This document shows positions 42,340 through 52,091 of a stretch of DNA of 64,000 bases, one piece after another. Made by a program: the position numbers and the translations under genes. The DNA lies in assembly GCF_009709555.1 (NCBI RefSeq), contig NZ_WJBG01000127.1, forward strand, positions 62,001 to 126,000, given 5' to 3'. The stretch is from Streptomyces blattellae (lineage in GTDB: Bacteria; Actinomycetota; Actinomycetes; Streptomycetales; Streptomycetaceae). Each line of letters begins with the position of its first letter. Position 1 is the stretch's first letter. A model generated the notes under the pieces. That model worked only from the letters and a program-made list of their open reading frames with translations, was not told where the DNA came from and searched no databases.

Positions 42340-43320
42340 TCAGCTGACGGAGACACCCTTCGAGCGGAGGTAGGCGACGGGGTCGACGTCCGAGCCGTAG
42401 TCCGGGGTGGTGCGGATCTCGAAGTGCAGGTGCGGACCGGTCACATTGCCGGTCGCTCCGGAGAGGCCTATCTGCTGACCCCCGGTCACGGTCTGGCCGC
42501 TGGAGACGGAGATCGAGGACAGGTGGGCGTACTGCGCGTAGTAGCCGTCGGCCAGCCTGACGACGACCTGGTTGCCGTACGCGCCGCCCCAGCCCGCGGA
42601 GACGACCGTGCCCGCGCCCACGGCCTTGAGCGAGGTGCCGGTCGGGACGACGAAGTCGACGCCGGTGTGGTAGCCGCTGGACCACATGCTGCCCGCCATG
42701 CGGTACGGGGTACCGACGCCGGCACCGGCCACGGGGAGGGTGAAGCCGCTGGCGGTACTCGTGGTGCCGGAGGACTGACCGGTCGCCGTGTTCGAGGACG
42801 ACTCCGACGAACCAGAAGCAGATGAACCGGAAGAGTCGGAGGAACCAGATGAAGCGGGCGAATTCGACGAAGAAGAGGATGACGATGAAGATGAATCCGC
42901 CGAAGAGGACGACGACTTGGTGGAACCGGTCGTGGCCTTCTTGCCGATCGAGAGCTTCAGACCGGGGTGGATCAGCGACGGATCGTCGCCGACGGCCTCG
43001 CGGTTGTCCGCGTAGAGCTTCCGCCAGCCACCGCTGACATTCTGCTCGTCGGCGATCTTCGAGAGGTAGTCACCGGCCCTCACGGAATAGGTCCGCACAC
43101 CAGAGCCCTTGGCTGCGGCGGCCTTCTCGGCGGTCTTCTTCTTTTCGGCCTTCGGAACCGACTGAACGGCCATTTCCGAAACCGGCTTGGCGGGAGCCGC
43201 ATGCGCTCCGGTGGCCCCCAGGAGCGGGAGGGCGAGCGCGGCGCCGCCGGTTCCGGCGACGACGATCGAGCGGGTGAAGCGCAGGGTCTTGGTACGGCGG
43301 TGCTTACCCTTCGCGGGCAT
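42340..43320 (-). CDS. Secreted LysM and M23 peptidase (cell-wall hydrolase)
   Basis: 326 residues. Sec signal peptide (RFTRSIVVAGTGGAALALPL ending GAHA-AP). LysM domain (about 75-125): VRTYSVRAGDYLSKIADEQN then IHPGLKLSIGK. A Ser-rich linker of about 60 residues. M23 (LytM) domain: SSGYHTGVDFVVPTGTSLKA, VVVRLADGYYAQYAHLSSIS and GPHLHFEIRTTPDYGSDVDP, with zinc ligands H-x3-D and H-x-H. Cleaves peptidoglycan cross-links. A c-di-AMP riboswitch sits in the leader; AGAGG precedes ATG 43320. Regulated with resuscitation and lytic enzymes in Streptomyces. Confidence 0.93.
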   Translation of the reverse strand: MPAKGKHRRTKTLRFTRSIVVAGTGGAALALPLLGATGAHAAPAKPVSEMAVQSVPKAEKKKTAEKAAAAKGSGVRTYSVRAGDYLSKIADEQNVSGGWRKLYADNREAVGDDPSLIHPGLKLSIGKKATTGSTKSSSSSADSSSSSSSSSSNSPASSGSSDSSGSSASGSSESSSNTATGQSSGTTSTASGFTLPVAGAGVGTPYRMAGSMWSSGYHTGVDFVVPTGTSLKAVGAGTVVSAGWGGAYGNQVVVRLADGYYAQYAHLSSISVSSGQTVTGGQQIGLSGATGNVTGPHLHFEIRTTPDYGSDVDPVAYLRSKGVSVS

Positions 43321-43332
43321 GGCGAATTCCTC

Positions 43333-43490
43333 TCCGGCGCCTACGAGGTGAGCTGTCGGGTGCGGACTGGAGATGTCCGGCCGCGCCGGGCGCGACTTGA
43401 CCCCTAGCCTGTTCCGGAGGCCGGAACAGGCGATGGTGCCTGTGGGTCCCCCGCTCCTGCCGTTCACGGGTGAGTTGAGCGGTCTCCGGG
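43333..43490 (-). promoter_or_regulatory. ydaO-type c-di-AMP riboswitch
   Basis: The minus-strand leader of the M23 gene contains the conserved blocks of this class in order: CGCTCAACTC near 43480, GGCAGGAGCGGGGGACCCA around 43440-43460, a GGGGTCAAGTC block near 43400, and GACAGCTCACCTCGTAGGC just before the ribosome site (43335-43355). Between them is a hairpin GCCTGTTCCGG-CCTCCGGAACAGGC. In Streptomyces the class controls rpfA and other wall-remodelling genes, which fits. c-di-AMP would turn expression down (known for the class). Confidence 0.85.
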
Positions 43491-43789
43491 CGGCGGCAGG
43501 ATTGGGCGTCCGTCCGGATTGGTGGCGAACGTAAGCGACCAAGACGCAAACGGACAAGCAAGAGGTTCCATACCTGCGCGTTTCTCTTGATCCCTTGCGA
43601 GAAAACGCAGTCACCCTCCGTGAATTCCACCCCCGGCATCGGATTCAAATCCCCTGGAATGACATGTGAATTACGTGAACATGACGGGCGACGCTCGGTC
43701 ACGAATATGACGCTGCTCACGCACCGTCTCCCCAGCGTGCTTTATTCCAGAGCGAGTTGGAATGAAGATGACAATTCTGGACAGAACAC

Positions 43790-45859
43790 TCAGATGCGAC
43801 GCAGCTGGAGAACTGCCGCATCGAGGTCGCCACTCAGCCCCGCACGCACTCCGTGGTGCAGCAACACCGCACCCCGGTGAACTTCGCCCGTTTCGCGGCA
43901 TTCGTACGACGCTGTCGGGTCGAGGCCCCGCAGCCGCAGCGCCGGAACGGGCTCGCCGTAATGCTGCGCCTCCAGCCATGCGAGGACGACGGTCTCGCCA
44001 CCGAGCACGTACTGCACGGCACTCGGCCCGCCCTGCGGCGGCCGCAGCCGATAGAGGTCCCCGCGCTGCACGAGGGGCCGGATCTCTTTGTAGAGACTCA
44101 CCCACTTCCGGGCCTCGGCAAGCTCGTCGTCCGTCCACTTCGTGAGGTCACCGCCGACTCCGAGCACCCCGGCCATCGCGCTCACGAACCGGAAGCGGAG
44201 CGTGCTGACACGGCCGTTGAGCTGGGTGTTGGGGCTGTCGGTGACCCACGCGGCCATGACCCGCGCCGGGTGGATCTGGCTGAAGCCGTGCTGGATGGCA
44301 AGCCGGTCGAGCGGGTCGGTGTTGTCCGAGGTCCACACCTGATCCGTACGGCTCATGACCCCGAGGTCGATCCGGCCGCCGCCGCCCGAGCAGGACTCGA
44401 AGTCGACGCCGGGGTGCGCGCCCCGCAGCCGGTCCAACAGGGCATAGAGAGAGCGCACATGGTCGACCCACAACCGCTGCGGATACGCCTCTTCCGGCCA
44501 GCCCGCATCAGTGAAGCAGCGATTGAAGTCCCACTTCACATAGTCGATCGGGGCACTCGACAGGAGCGCGTCGAGTCGCTCCCAGAGGTAGTCCCGAACG
44601 TCGTCGCGAGCCAGGTTCAGTACGAGCTGATTGCGGAATTCCACCCGCTTGCGCCCGGTTTGATGCTGCACCCAGTCGGGATGGGCGCGGTACAGGTCGC
44701 TGTCCGGATTGACCATTTCGGGCTCGACCCAGATACCGAACCGCATACCGAGCCCGTGCACGTGGTCCGCGAGCGGCTTGAGCCCGCCGGGGAAACGGTC
44801 GGGGTTGGGTGTCCAGTCGCCGAGGCCGGCCCGGTCGCTGGTCCGGGCCCCGAACCAGCCGTCGTCGACCACGAACAGCTCCACGCCCATGTCCGCGGCC
44901 CGCCGCGCCAGCGCCCGCTGCTGCTCCTCGGAGATGTCGAACTCGGTGGCCTCCCAGGAGTTGAAGAGCACCGGCCGGTCCTCGCCCGCGTCCGGAATGA
45001 CATACATCCGCTGGTACGCGTGCCAGGCCCGGCTCGCCCCGCCGTAGCCGCCGTCGCTCCACAGACCGGCGAAGACGGGCGTCGTGAACGACTCGCCCGC
45101 CGCCAGCCGCAGCAGGCCCGAGTCGTCGTATCCGGCGCCGCCGGTGATCTGCACGCGCGCGTCGGGGAGTTGGGCCACGGCGATCCGCCAGGACCCGGAC
45201 CAGCCGAGCGCGCAGCCGTAGACCTCACCGCGCTCCTCCGTCGCGTCGGTGTCCAGCGCGACCCAGGGCAGGTGCTGGTGTCCGGTGTGGCCGCGGCGGC
45301 TGCCGATGACCTTCTCACCGTAGGTGAGGTCGGAGCGCACGAGCCGGGACTCCGCGGCCCAGCGCCCGTGCAGCTGGGAGAGCCGCCAGCCGTCTCGGTC
45401 GGGCAGGGTCCAGGTCGCGGAGTCGGCCCGCAGCAGCTCGACCTCCGGCCCGTCGTTGTCGAGGGTCGCCCAGCGCTCCACGACGTCGTCGCGCATCCGG
45501 TAGTGCAGGGTGACGGCCAGGCCGCCGTCGCGGAACCGCAGCCGCAGCGCGTCATCCTCGGCCTCGTATGCCTCGAAGCGCCACTCGGTGCCGCGCCGCT
45601 CCTGCGTGCGTACCGAGAGGGCGGGCCGGGCGAAGCGGGGGCCGCCCTCGACGGGGTACTCCTCGCGCCCGTCGAGCGGGGACTCGAAGGGCCAGTAGTC
45701 CGGCAGCGGACGGACGGCGAGGGCCTCGGCGTCGGCGAGCGTGATCCGCGGGCCCCAGTGCAGGTGCAGCAGTTCGTGGTCGTCGGTGAGATGGATGGCG
45801 TAACCGCTGGTCGGCCCGGTCAGGAGCCACGTACGGCCGTCCTCGGAGATATCCGGCAT
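43790..45859 (-). CDS. Alpha-galactosidase, GH36
   Basis: 689 residues, no signal peptide. N-terminal supersandwich domain to about residue 300, then a TIM barrel: VELFVVDDGWFGARTSDRAG, RFGIWVEPEMVNPDSDLYRA, the nucleophile strand DYVKWDFNRCFT (Asp of KWDFN), the acid/base region VDFESCSGGGGRIDLGVMSR, and TDQVWTSDNTDPLDRL. Hydrolyses alpha-galactosides such as melibiose or raffinose. GGAGAAG precedes ATG 45859. It diverges from the tyrosine phosphatase. No sugar ABC transporter is next to it. Confidence 0.94.
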   Translation of the reverse strand: MPDISEDGRTWLLTGPTSGYAIHLTDDHELLHLHWGPRITLADAEALAVRPLPDYWPFESPLDGREEYPVEGGPRFARPALSVRTQERRGTEWRFEAYEAEDDALRLRFRDGGLAVTLHYRMRDDVVERWATLDNDGPEVELLRADSATWTLPDRDGWRLSQLHGRWAAESRLVRSDLTYGEKVIGSRRGHTGHQHLPWVALDTDATEERGEVYGCALGWSGSWRIAVAQLPDARVQITGGAGYDDSGLLRLAAGESFTTPVFAGLWSDGGYGGASRAWHAYQRMYVIPDAGEDRPVLFNSWEATEFDISEEQQRALARRAADMGVELFVVDDGWFGARTSDRAGLGDWTPNPDRFPGGLKPLADHVHGLGMRFGIWVEPEMVNPDSDLYRAHPDWVQHQTGRKRVEFRNQLVLNLARDDVRDYLWERLDALLSSAPIDYVKWDFNRCFTDAGWPEEAYPQRLWVDHVRSLYALLDRLRGAHPGVDFESCSGGGGRIDLGVMSRTDQVWTSDNTDPLDRLAIQHGFSQIHPARVMAAWVTDSPNTQLNGRVSTLRFRFVSAMAGVLGVGGDLTKWTDDELAEARKWVSLYKEIRPLVQRGDLYRLRPPQGGPSAVQYVLGGETVVLAWLEAQHYGEPVPALRLRGLDPTASYECRETGEVHRGAVLLHHGVRAGLSGDLDAAVLQLRRI

Positions 45860-46030
45860 CACTTCTCCACAGTTCCGAACAGGTGCACTCAAGTACCAAC
45901 ATCATCTCTGCCCGTGAACCCTGGAACAACGCCTGTGGACAACTCATTGCCCCAGGAATCCATGTCGTATCGTCGAGTGCGTGCCCGTCGACGAGCCGCG
46001 CCGACGAAGCCGCCTGGGAGGGGAGCCCTC

Positions 46031-46828
46031 GTGACGCAGCAGATCCCGTCGACCGAGCCGGAGCTGGCCGGGGTGCGCAACTTCCGTGACGTCGGCGGAC
46101 TGCCGACCACGGACGGACGGCGGGTGCGGCAGGCGGTGCTGTTCCGCAGCGGCCACCTCGCGCACGCGACCGAGGAGGACACCAAGTTCCTCGACTCGCT
46201 CGGCCTGCACACGATCTTCGACTTCCGCAACGCGGCCGACCAGAAGCTGGACGGCCGGGACGTCGCGCTGCCCGGCGTACGGAATGTGAACCTGCCGCTG
46301 AGCGACCCGGCGGACGGCGCCGGGTTCTGGAAGATGGTCCGCGAGGGCGACATCGACGAGCTGCGGACGATCCTCGCCGACGGCAAGGCCGCGAACCGGA
46401 TGATCACCTCGTACCGCGCGATCATCAAGGAGCGCACCGCCGAGCACTCCCGCGTGCTGCACGCGCTCGCCGAGGACAGCGTGCCCGTCCTGATGCACTG
46501 CGCGGCGGGCAAGGACCGCGCCGGCCTGTCCATAGCCGTGACACTGCTCGCCCTGGAGGTCGAGCGCGAGGCGATCGTGACGGACTATCTGGAGTCGAAC
46601 GCCAAGCACCGCCGCTACCAGGTCCGCCGCAGCAGCAGCTCGGCCTCCGCCTACTCCCCCGAGGTCATGGAACTGCTCAGCCCCCTCTTCGAAGCCCGCA
46701 CCGAATACCTCACCGCGGCCTTCGAGACCATCGAGGAGACCTGGGGCGGCGTCGACGCCTACCTGGAACAGGGCCTCGCAGTCACCCCCGAGACCCGCGA
46801 GCGGCTGCGCGAGCGGCTGCTCGACTGA
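46031..46828 (+). CDS. Tyrosine-protein phosphatase (PTP family)
   Basis: 265 residues from GTG 46031. Starts with GVRNFRDVGGLPTTDGRRVR. The catalytic loop is LMHCAAGKDRAGLSIAVTLL (H-C-x5-R). The general acid region is around PLSDPADGAGF. This is the bacterial lipid/tyrosine phosphatase type (MptpB/IphP-like). GGGAG lies five bases upstream. An in-frame ATG at 45963 with AGGA would add 23 basic residues and is an alternative start. Targets unknown. Confidence 0.92.
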   Translation: MTQQIPSTEPELAGVRNFRDVGGLPTTDGRRVRQAVLFRSGHLAHATEEDTKFLDSLGLHTIFDFRNAADQKLDGRDVALPGVRNVNLPLSDPADGAGFWKMVREGDIDELRTILADGKAANRMITSYRAIIKERTAEHSRVLHALAEDSVPVLMHCAAGKDRAGLSIAVTLLALEVEREAIVTDYLESNAKHRRYQVRRSSSSASAYSPEVMELLSPLFEARTEYLTAAFETIEETWGGVDAYLEQGLAVTPETRERLRERLLD

Positions 46829-46838
46829 GGACGCACGG

Positions 46839-46961
46839 CTATTGCCTCGCCCCCAGCTCGAAGAGCAGGTAGACGAAGGCCGCGAAGACATGCCCCGCCG
46901 CGATGTAGATGATCAGGCGCACCCACAGGGCGCGCGGGAACTTCTCCTCCATGTCGCTCAT
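46839..46961 (-). CDS. 40-residue membrane peptide (DUF6126-type)
   Basis: Too short for ordinary gene calls. MSDMEEKFPRALWVRLIIYI then AAGHVFAAFVYLLFELGARQ. A single hydrophobic helix follows a charged start. The ATG overlaps the stop of the Xre-cupin gene by four bases (ATGA), and it is in the conserved place at the end of the hopanoid region in Streptomyces. Likely translated together with the regulator; function unknown. Ends 10 bp from the convergent phosphatase stop. Confidence 0.85.
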   Translation of the reverse strand: MSDMEEKFPRALWVRLIIYIAAGHVFAAFVYLLFELGARQ

Positions 46962-47560
46962 GGCATGACTCCGGGGTCGGGGCCCAGGCACAGTGCGGCC
47001 GTCGGGCTCTGCAGCAGGGTGTGGACGAACAGCAGCTCCAGCCCGTCACGGTCCTCGGCCGCGATCCGATGCGGGGTCAGCGAGTCGAAGTGCGCGCTGT
47101 CGCCGGGCACGAGCAGGTGTGCGGTGTCCCCCAGGCGCAGCCGCAGCCGCCCCTGGAGCACGTGGAGCCACTCCTCGCCGGGATGCACGCGCACGATGTC
47201 GCCCTGGGAGCCGTAGGGCACGTGCAGGCGGAGGGCCTGCATGCCGCGGCCGGACGCCCCGGCCTGCCGATACGTCCAGCCGCCCGCGGCGGTGGGTTCC
47301 ATGTCGGCGGCGCGCACGACGGCGTCCCGGTCGGCGACCGTCTCGCCGAGCAGCTCCGAGACGGTCGTACCGTAGATGCGGGCAAGGGCGAGCAGCATCG
47401 GCAGCGAGGGCTGCCGCTGTCCGGTCTCCAGGCGGGACAGGTGGGCGGGCGACAGCCCGGCGGCACTCGCCGCGGCCTCCAGGGTGAGGGAGGCGCGGCG
47501 CCGCAGAGCACGGAGCTGCGGCGCCACGACGGGCAGGTCGGAAGGGCTCATGCCCTCCAT
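46958..47560 (-). CDS. Xre-family regulator with cupin domain
   Basis: 200 residues. HTH: RALRRRASLTLEAAASAAGL then SPAHLSRLETGQRQPSLPML (about residues 18-55). Cupin: IVRVHPGEEWLHVLQGRLRL, then RLGDTAHLLVPGDSAHFDSL. Starts at ATG 47560 or ATG 47551; neither has well spaced ribosome-site sequence, so the start is uncertain. Two 15-bp operators (47573, 47593) lie directly upstream and overlap the end of the aminotransferase gene. It is the penultimate gene of the minus-strand hopanoid segment and may answer to a lipid or amine product. Confidence 0.88.
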   Translation of the reverse strand: MEGMSPSDLPVVAPQLRALRRRASLTLEAAASAAGLSPAHLSRLETGQRQPSLPMLLALARIYGTTVSELLGETVADRDAVVRAADMEPTAAGGWTYRQAGASGRGMQALRLHVPYGSQGDIVRVHPGEEWLHVLQGRLRLRLGDTAHLLVPGDSAHFDSLTPHRIAAEDRDGLELLFVHTLLQSPTAALCLGPDPGVMP

Positions 47561-47572
47561 TCAGCCGGAGAC

Positions 47573-47587
47573 TTGCCTGTGGGGCAA
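47573..47587. promoter_or_regulatory. Operator 1 of Xre-cupin gene
   Basis: TTGCC-TGTGG-GGCAA, an inverted repeat 13 bp upstream of ATG 47560. Partner of the site at 47593. Confidence 0.6.
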
Positions 47588-47592
47588 ACTTA

Positions 47593-47607
47593 TTGCCTCA
47601 CAGGCAA
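47593..47607. promoter_or_regulatory. Operator 2 of Xre-cupin gene
   Basis: TTGCC-TCACA-GGCAA, same arms as operator 1 and exactly 20 bp away centre to centre (two helical turns). It overlaps the stop codon of the upstream aminotransferase gene. Confidence 0.6.
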
Positions 47608-49001
47608 AAGCGCCCGTAGTGGTTGGCCACCGCCTGCTTCACCAGTGTCTTCCCGAAGTCCCACATCAGAGCGCTACCGCTGTGGGCGTCGTCCATCACG
47701 GCCGTGAAGGCGTCGACGAACCGGTCCACCTCCCGCTCGCCGACGATCAGCGGCGGGATCAGCTTGATGACCTCCAGGTGGTCGCCGGAGACCTGGGTGA
47801 GGATGCGGTGCCGCTGGAGCAGCGGGACGACCACCATCTGCGCGAAGAGCCCCTTGCGGGCGGTCTGCAGCACCGTCCAGCGGCTGCGCAGCTTCAGCGA
47901 GCTGGGCCTGCCGAACTCGATGCCGATCATCAGGCCCCGGCCGCGGACATCGGCGAGCAGCTCGTACTTGTCGACCAGGGCCGCGAGGCGGGACTTGAGC
48001 AGTTCGCCGGTGACACGGGCGTTCGCGACGATCTGCTCGTTCTCCATGACGGACAGCACGGCCAGGCCCGCCACCATGGCCTGGGCGTTGGAGCCGAAGC
48101 TCGCCGAGTGCACCAGCACACGGTCGATCGACGAGTAGACCTTCTTGAAGATCCAGTCCTTGCCGAGGGTGGCGCCCACCGGCATATAGCCGCCGGAGAG
48201 CGCCTTGGCCACACAGACCAGGTCGGGTTCGACACCGTCCTCGTGCTGGTAGGCGTAGAAGTCCCCGGTCCGGCCAAGCCCGGTCTGCACCTCGTCCGCG
48301 ATCAGCAGTGCCTTGTGCTGGTGCAGCAGGTCCTGGGCGGCGCGCAGATAGCCGGGCGGGGGCTGAAGAACGCCCTTGCCCTGGATCGGCTCGACGATCA
48401 GTGCGGCGACATCGCCCTTCTTCAACTCCCGTGCCAGCGCCCCGAGGTCACCGAGCGGTACGGCCGTGTCGGGCAGCAGCGGGGCGAAGCCGTCGCGGAA
48501 GCCGTCCTCGCCGTTGACGGACAGCGAGCCGGCGGTCAGGCCGTGGAAGGAGTGCTCGCAGTACAGGATGCGGGGCTTGCCGGTGGCGCGGCGCGCGAAC
48601 TTCAGCGCGGTCTCGACCGCTTCGGTGCCGCTGTTGCCGAAGAACACCCGGTCCAGATGCGGGCTGTGCGCGAGCAGCCGCTCGGCCAGCAGCCCGGGCA
48701 GCGGCGGGCAGTCGAAGCGGGTGAGGTCGGCGAGCTGTGCGTCGAGCACGTCGTGCAGCGCCTGGCGGACGACGGGGTGATGGCGGCCCAGGCCCATCAC
48801 CCCGAATCCGGCGAGCATGTCCAGGTAGTCGGCGCCGTCCGCGTCCCAGAAGTACGCGCCCTCGGCCCGCTCGTAGACCTTGTCGAAGCCGATGGTGTGC
48901 AGCATGCGCGGGAGCTGGTGGTTGAGGTACTTGGTGTGCAGCTCGTAGCGCTCGGCTCCGCGCTCGGCCAGCAGTGCGCCGAGGTCGAACTCCGTGGTCA
49001 T
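47598..49001 (-). CDS. Class III PLP aminotransferase of hopanoid cluster (HpnO-like)
   Basis: 467 residues. PLP fold: [60 protein letters not shown] (Asp contacting the pyridine N) and [20 protein letters not shown] (Schiff-base Lys). In hopanoid gene sets this enzyme is thought to transaminate the ribosylhopane aldehyde to give aminobacteriohopanetriol. ATG 49001 overlaps the dxs stop by four bases. Length is longer than typical ornithine/acetylornithine transaminases (about 400-430) owing to extra residues at both ends. Confidence 0.9.
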   Translation of the reverse strand: MTTEFDLGALLAERGAERYELHTKYLNHQLPRMLHTIGFDKVYERAEGAYFWDADGADYLDMLAGFGVMGLGRHHPVVRQALHDVLDAQLADLTRFDCPPLPGLLAERLLAHSPHLDRVFFGNSGTEAVETALKFARRATGKPRILYCEHSFHGLTAGSLSVNGEDGFRDGFAPLLPDTAVPLGDLGALARELKKGDVAALIVEPIQGKGVLQPPPGYLRAAQDLLHQHKALLIADEVQTGLGRTGDFYAYQHEDGVEPDLVCVAKALSGGYMPVGATLGKDWIFKKVYSSIDRVLVHSASFGSNAQAMVAGLAVLSVMENEQIVANARVTGELLKSRLAALVDKYELLADVRGRGLMIGIEFGRPSSLKLRSRWTVLQTARKGLFAQMVVVPLLQRHRILTQVSGDHLEVIKLIPPLIVGEREVDRFVDAFTAVMDDAHSGSALMWDFGKTLVKQAVANHYGRFCL

Positions 49002-50902
49002 TCGGGTTTCTCCTTGGGTGGGCCGACGGTGGCTTCCCGGACGGCCAGGCTCGCGCTGATCCGTCCGGCGACCTCGACGGGCGTGAGGCCGATGTCGGCG
49101 AGCACCTCGCCGCGTTTGGCGTGCGCGAGGAACTGTTCCGGGATGCCGAACCGCCGCACGGGCACGTCGACGTCGGCGTCACCGAGCGCCAGCGCGACCG
49201 CCGCTCCGACCCCGGACGCGCGGCTGTTGTCCTCGACGACGGCGACCAGCCGGTGCCCGGCGGCGAGGCCCGGGAGCGCCGGGTCGACGGGCTTGACCCA
49301 CCGCGGGTCGACGACGGTGCAGCCGATGCCGCGGGCCTGGAGCAGTTCGGCGGCCTGCAGGCAGACGGGTGCCATGACGCCGACGGCGACCAGGAGGACC
49401 TCGGGCGAGTCGCCGCGGTGCAGTACGTCGATGCCGCCCACCCGGTCGACCGCCGGGACGCACGGCCCCACCGACTCCTTCGGGAACCGCAGGAGGGTCG
49501 GCGCGTCGTCCACCGCGACCGCTTCGCGCAGCTGGGCCCGCAGCTGGTCGGCGTCGCGCGGCGCGGCGATCCTGAGGCCCGGCACGACCTGGAGGATCGA
49601 CATGTCCCACATGCCGTTGTGGGAGGCGCCGTCGACACCCGTCACGCCGGCCCGGTCCAGCACGAAGGTCACTCCGCAGCGGTGCAGGGCGACGTCCATC
49701 AGGAGCTGGTCGAAGGCGCGGTTGAGGAAGGTGGCGTAGACGGCGACGACGGGATGCAGCCCACCGGTCGCCAGCCCGGCCGCGCTCACCGCCGCATGCT
49801 GCTCGGCGATCCCGACGTCCCAGACCCGGTCCGGGAACCGGGCGGCGAACGTGCCGAGGCCCACGGGGTGCAGCATGGCCGCCGTGATCGCCACGACGTC
49901 CTGACGCTCCTGGCCGATCCTGACGATCTCCTCGCCGAACACCGAGGTCCAGGAGGGCCCGTTGGACGGCGCCAGCGACTCGCAGGTGAGCGGGTCCATC
50001 ACACCGACGGTGTGGAAGTGGTCCTCCTCGTGCGCGAGAGCGGGTTCGTAGCCGCGCCCCTTCTCGGTGAGGCAGTGCACCAGCACCGGCCCGTGGAAGC
50101 GTTTCGCACGCCGGAGCGCGGACTCGACGGCGCCGATGTCGTGTCCGTCGATCGGGCCGACGTACTTCAGGCCCAGGTCCTCGAACAGGCCCTGCGGCGC
50201 GAACGCGTCCTTGAAGCCCTTCTTCGCGCCGTGCAGTGCCTCGTAGACGGTGTTGCCGACGATCGGCGTGCGCTGCAGCACGTCCTTGCCCCAGGCCAGG
50301 ACCTGCTCGTAGCTGTCGGTGGTGCGCAGCGTGGCGAGGTGGTTGGCGAGGCCGCCGATGGTGGGGGCGTACGAGCGCTCGTTGTCGTTGACGACGATGA
50401 TCAGCGGCCGGTTCTTGGCGGCCGCGATGTTGTTGAGCGCCTCCCAGGCCATGCCGCCGGTCAGCGCCCCGTCGCCGATCACCGCGACGACATGGCCCTT
50501 CTCTCCCCGCACCTCGCGGGCCTTGGCGAGCCCGTCGGCCCAGCCGAGCGCGGTGGAGGCGTGGCTGTTCTCGACGATGTCGTGCTCGGACTCCGCACGC
50601 GACGGGTACCCGGACAGGCCCCCTTTGCCGCGGAGCTTGGAAAAATCCTGACGCCCTGTCAGCAACTTGTGTACGTAGCTCTGGTGGCCGGTGTCCCACA
50701 CGATGCGGTCGACCGGCGACTCGAAGACCCGGTGGAGCGCGATGGAGAGTTCCACCACCCCCAGGTTGGGCCCGAGGTGACCGCCGGTCCTGGCCACGGC
50801 GTGCACCAGGAACTCCCTGATTTCGTCGGACAGTTCGCCAAGTTGCGCCTCGGACAGCGCCTTCAGGTCGCGTGGTCCCCGGATGCTCTCCAGAATCGTC
50901 AC
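48998..50902 (-). CDS. dxs: 1-deoxy-D-xylulose-5-phosphate synthase
   Basis: 634 residues from GTG 50902. ThDP enzyme: [35 protein letters not shown] (GDG-x-N metal motif), YVGPIDGHD, and in the C-terminal half [20 protein letters not shown] with [11 protein letters not shown]. It makes DXP from pyruvate and glyceraldehyde-3-P, the first MEP-pathway step. Being in this operon, it likely boosts C5 supply for squalene, a dedicated second copy beside any housekeeping dxs elsewhere. Start lies about 30 bp after the ispG stop. Confidence 0.96.
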   Translation of the reverse strand: MTILESIRGPRDLKALSEAQLGELSDEIREFLVHAVARTGGHLGPNLGVVELSIALHRVFESPVDRIVWDTGHQSYVHKLLTGRQDFSKLRGKGGLSGYPSRAESEHDIVENSHASTALGWADGLAKAREVRGEKGHVVAVIGDGALTGGMAWEALNNIAAAKNRPLIIVVNDNERSYAPTIGGLANHLATLRTTDSYEQVLAWGKDVLQRTPIVGNTVYEALHGAKKGFKDAFAPQGLFEDLGLKYVGPIDGHDIGAVESALRRAKRFHGPVLVHCLTEKGRGYEPALAHEEDHFHTVGVMDPLTCESLAPSNGPSWTSVFGEEIVRIGQERQDVVAITAAMLHPVGLGTFAARFPDRVWDVGIAEQHAAVSAAGLATGGLHPVVAVYATFLNRAFDQLLMDVALHRCGVTFVLDRAGVTGVDGASHNGMWDMSILQVVPGLRIAAPRDADQLRAQLREAVAVDDAPTLLRFPKESVGPCVPAVDRVGGIDVLHRGDSPEVLLVAVGVMAPVCLQAAELLQARGIGCTVVDPRWVKPVDPALPGLAAGHRLVAVVEDNSRASGVGAAVALALGDADVDVPVRRFGIPEQFLAHAKRGEVLADIGLTPVEVAGRISASLAVREATVGPPKEKPE

Positions 50903-50929
50903 GCTCGGGCCCCCTTCGGTCCGTGCTGT

Positions 50930-52087
50930 TCAGCTCACGGTGACGGCCGGCTCCCCCGACGCGACGCCGTCCTGTTCCATCTGTGCGGCGATCTTCATCG
51001 CCTCGTCGATGAGGGTCTGAACGATCTTCGACTCGGGCACGGTCCTGACGACCTCGCCCTTGACGAAGATCTGCCCCTTGCCGTTGCCGGAGGCGACCCC
51101 CAGGTCCGCCTCCCGCGCCTCACCGGGACCGTTGACCACACACCCCATCACGGCCACCCGCAAGGGCACTTCCATGCCCTCCAGGCCTGCCGTGACCTCG
51201 TCGGCCAGCTTGTACACATCGACCTGGGCACGCCCGCAGGACGGACACGAGACGATCTCCAGGCGCCGCTGCCTGAGCCCCAGCGACTGAAGGATCTGGA
51301 TGCCGACCTTGACCTCCTCGGCGGGCGGAGCACTCAGGGACACCCGGATCGTGTCCCCGATCCCCCGCGACAGCAGCGCCCCGAAGGCGACGGCCGACTT
51401 GATCGTCCCCTGGAACGCCGGGCCCGCCTCGGTGACGCCCAGGTGCAGCGGGTAGTCGCACTGTTCGGCCAGTTGCCGGTAGGCGTCGACCATCACCACG
51501 GGGTCGTTGTGCTTCACCGAGATCTTGATGTCCCGGAAGTCGTGCTCCTCGAACAGCGACGCCTCCCACAACGCGCTCTCCACCAGCGCTTCCGGGGTCG
51601 CCCTGCCGTACTTCTGCAGCAGCCGCCGGTCGAGAGAGCCCGCGTTGACGCCGATGCGGATCGGCGTGCCGTGGTCCTTGGCGGCCCGGGCGATCTCCTT
51701 GACCTTGTCGTCGAACTGCTTGATGTTGCCGGGATTGACGCGTACGGCCGCACAGCCGGCCTCGATCGCGGCGAACACGTACTTGGGCTGGAAGTGGATG
51801 TCCGCGATCACCGGGATCTGCGACTTGCGGGCGATCGTGGCGAGAGCGTCCGCGTCGTCCTGCGTCGGGCAGGCCACGCGGACGATCTGGCAGCCGGACG
51901 CGGTGAGTTCCGCGATCTGCTGCAGAGTGGCGCCGATGTCCGACGTACGGGTCGTCGTCATCGACTGCACCGACACCGGGGCCCCGCCCCCGACCGCCAC
52001 CGGCCCGACCTGGATCCGCCGTGAGACACGGCGCTCCGCGATCGGCCGGACCGGTACCTCGGGGACGCCCAAGGGGATGGCGGTCAT
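50930..52087 (-). CDS. ispG: 4-hydroxy-3-methylbut-2-enyl diphosphate synthase
   Basis: 385 residues. TIM-barrel start: [58 protein letters not shown]. Iron-sulfur cysteines in [18 protein letters not shown] and [20 protein letters not shown] bind the [4Fe-4S] cluster. Converts MEcPP to HMBPP. ATG 52087 is four bases after the hpnH stop. As with dxs, an operon copy that raises precursor flux for hopanoids. Confidence 0.96.
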   Translation of the reverse strand: MTAIPLGVPEVPVRPIAERRVSRRIQVGPVAVGGGAPVSVQSMTTTRTSDIGATLQQIAELTASGCQIVRVACPTQDDADALATIARKSQIPVIADIHFQPKYVFAAIEAGCAAVRVNPGNIKQFDDKVKEIARAAKDHGTPIRIGVNAGSLDRRLLQKYGRATPEALVESALWEASLFEEHDFRDIKISVKHNDPVVMVDAYRQLAEQCDYPLHLGVTEAGPAFQGTIKSAVAFGALLSRGIGDTIRVSLSAPPAEEVKVGIQILQSLGLRQRRLEIVSCPSCGRAQVDVYKLADEVTAGLEGMEVPLRVAVMGCVVNGPGEAREADLGVASGNGKGQIFVKGEVVRTVPESKIVQTLIDEAMKIAAQMEQDGVASGEPAVTVS

Positions 52088-52091
52088 GAGA

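Noticed and set aside
43853..46030. Upstream 726 codons in frame with the phosphatase
   Set aside because: Antisense of the GH36 gene; the real phosphatase begins at GTG 46031 with its own ribosome site.
48974..52024. 1016-codon plus-strand frame
   Set aside because: Antisense of dxs and ispG; no recognisable domains.
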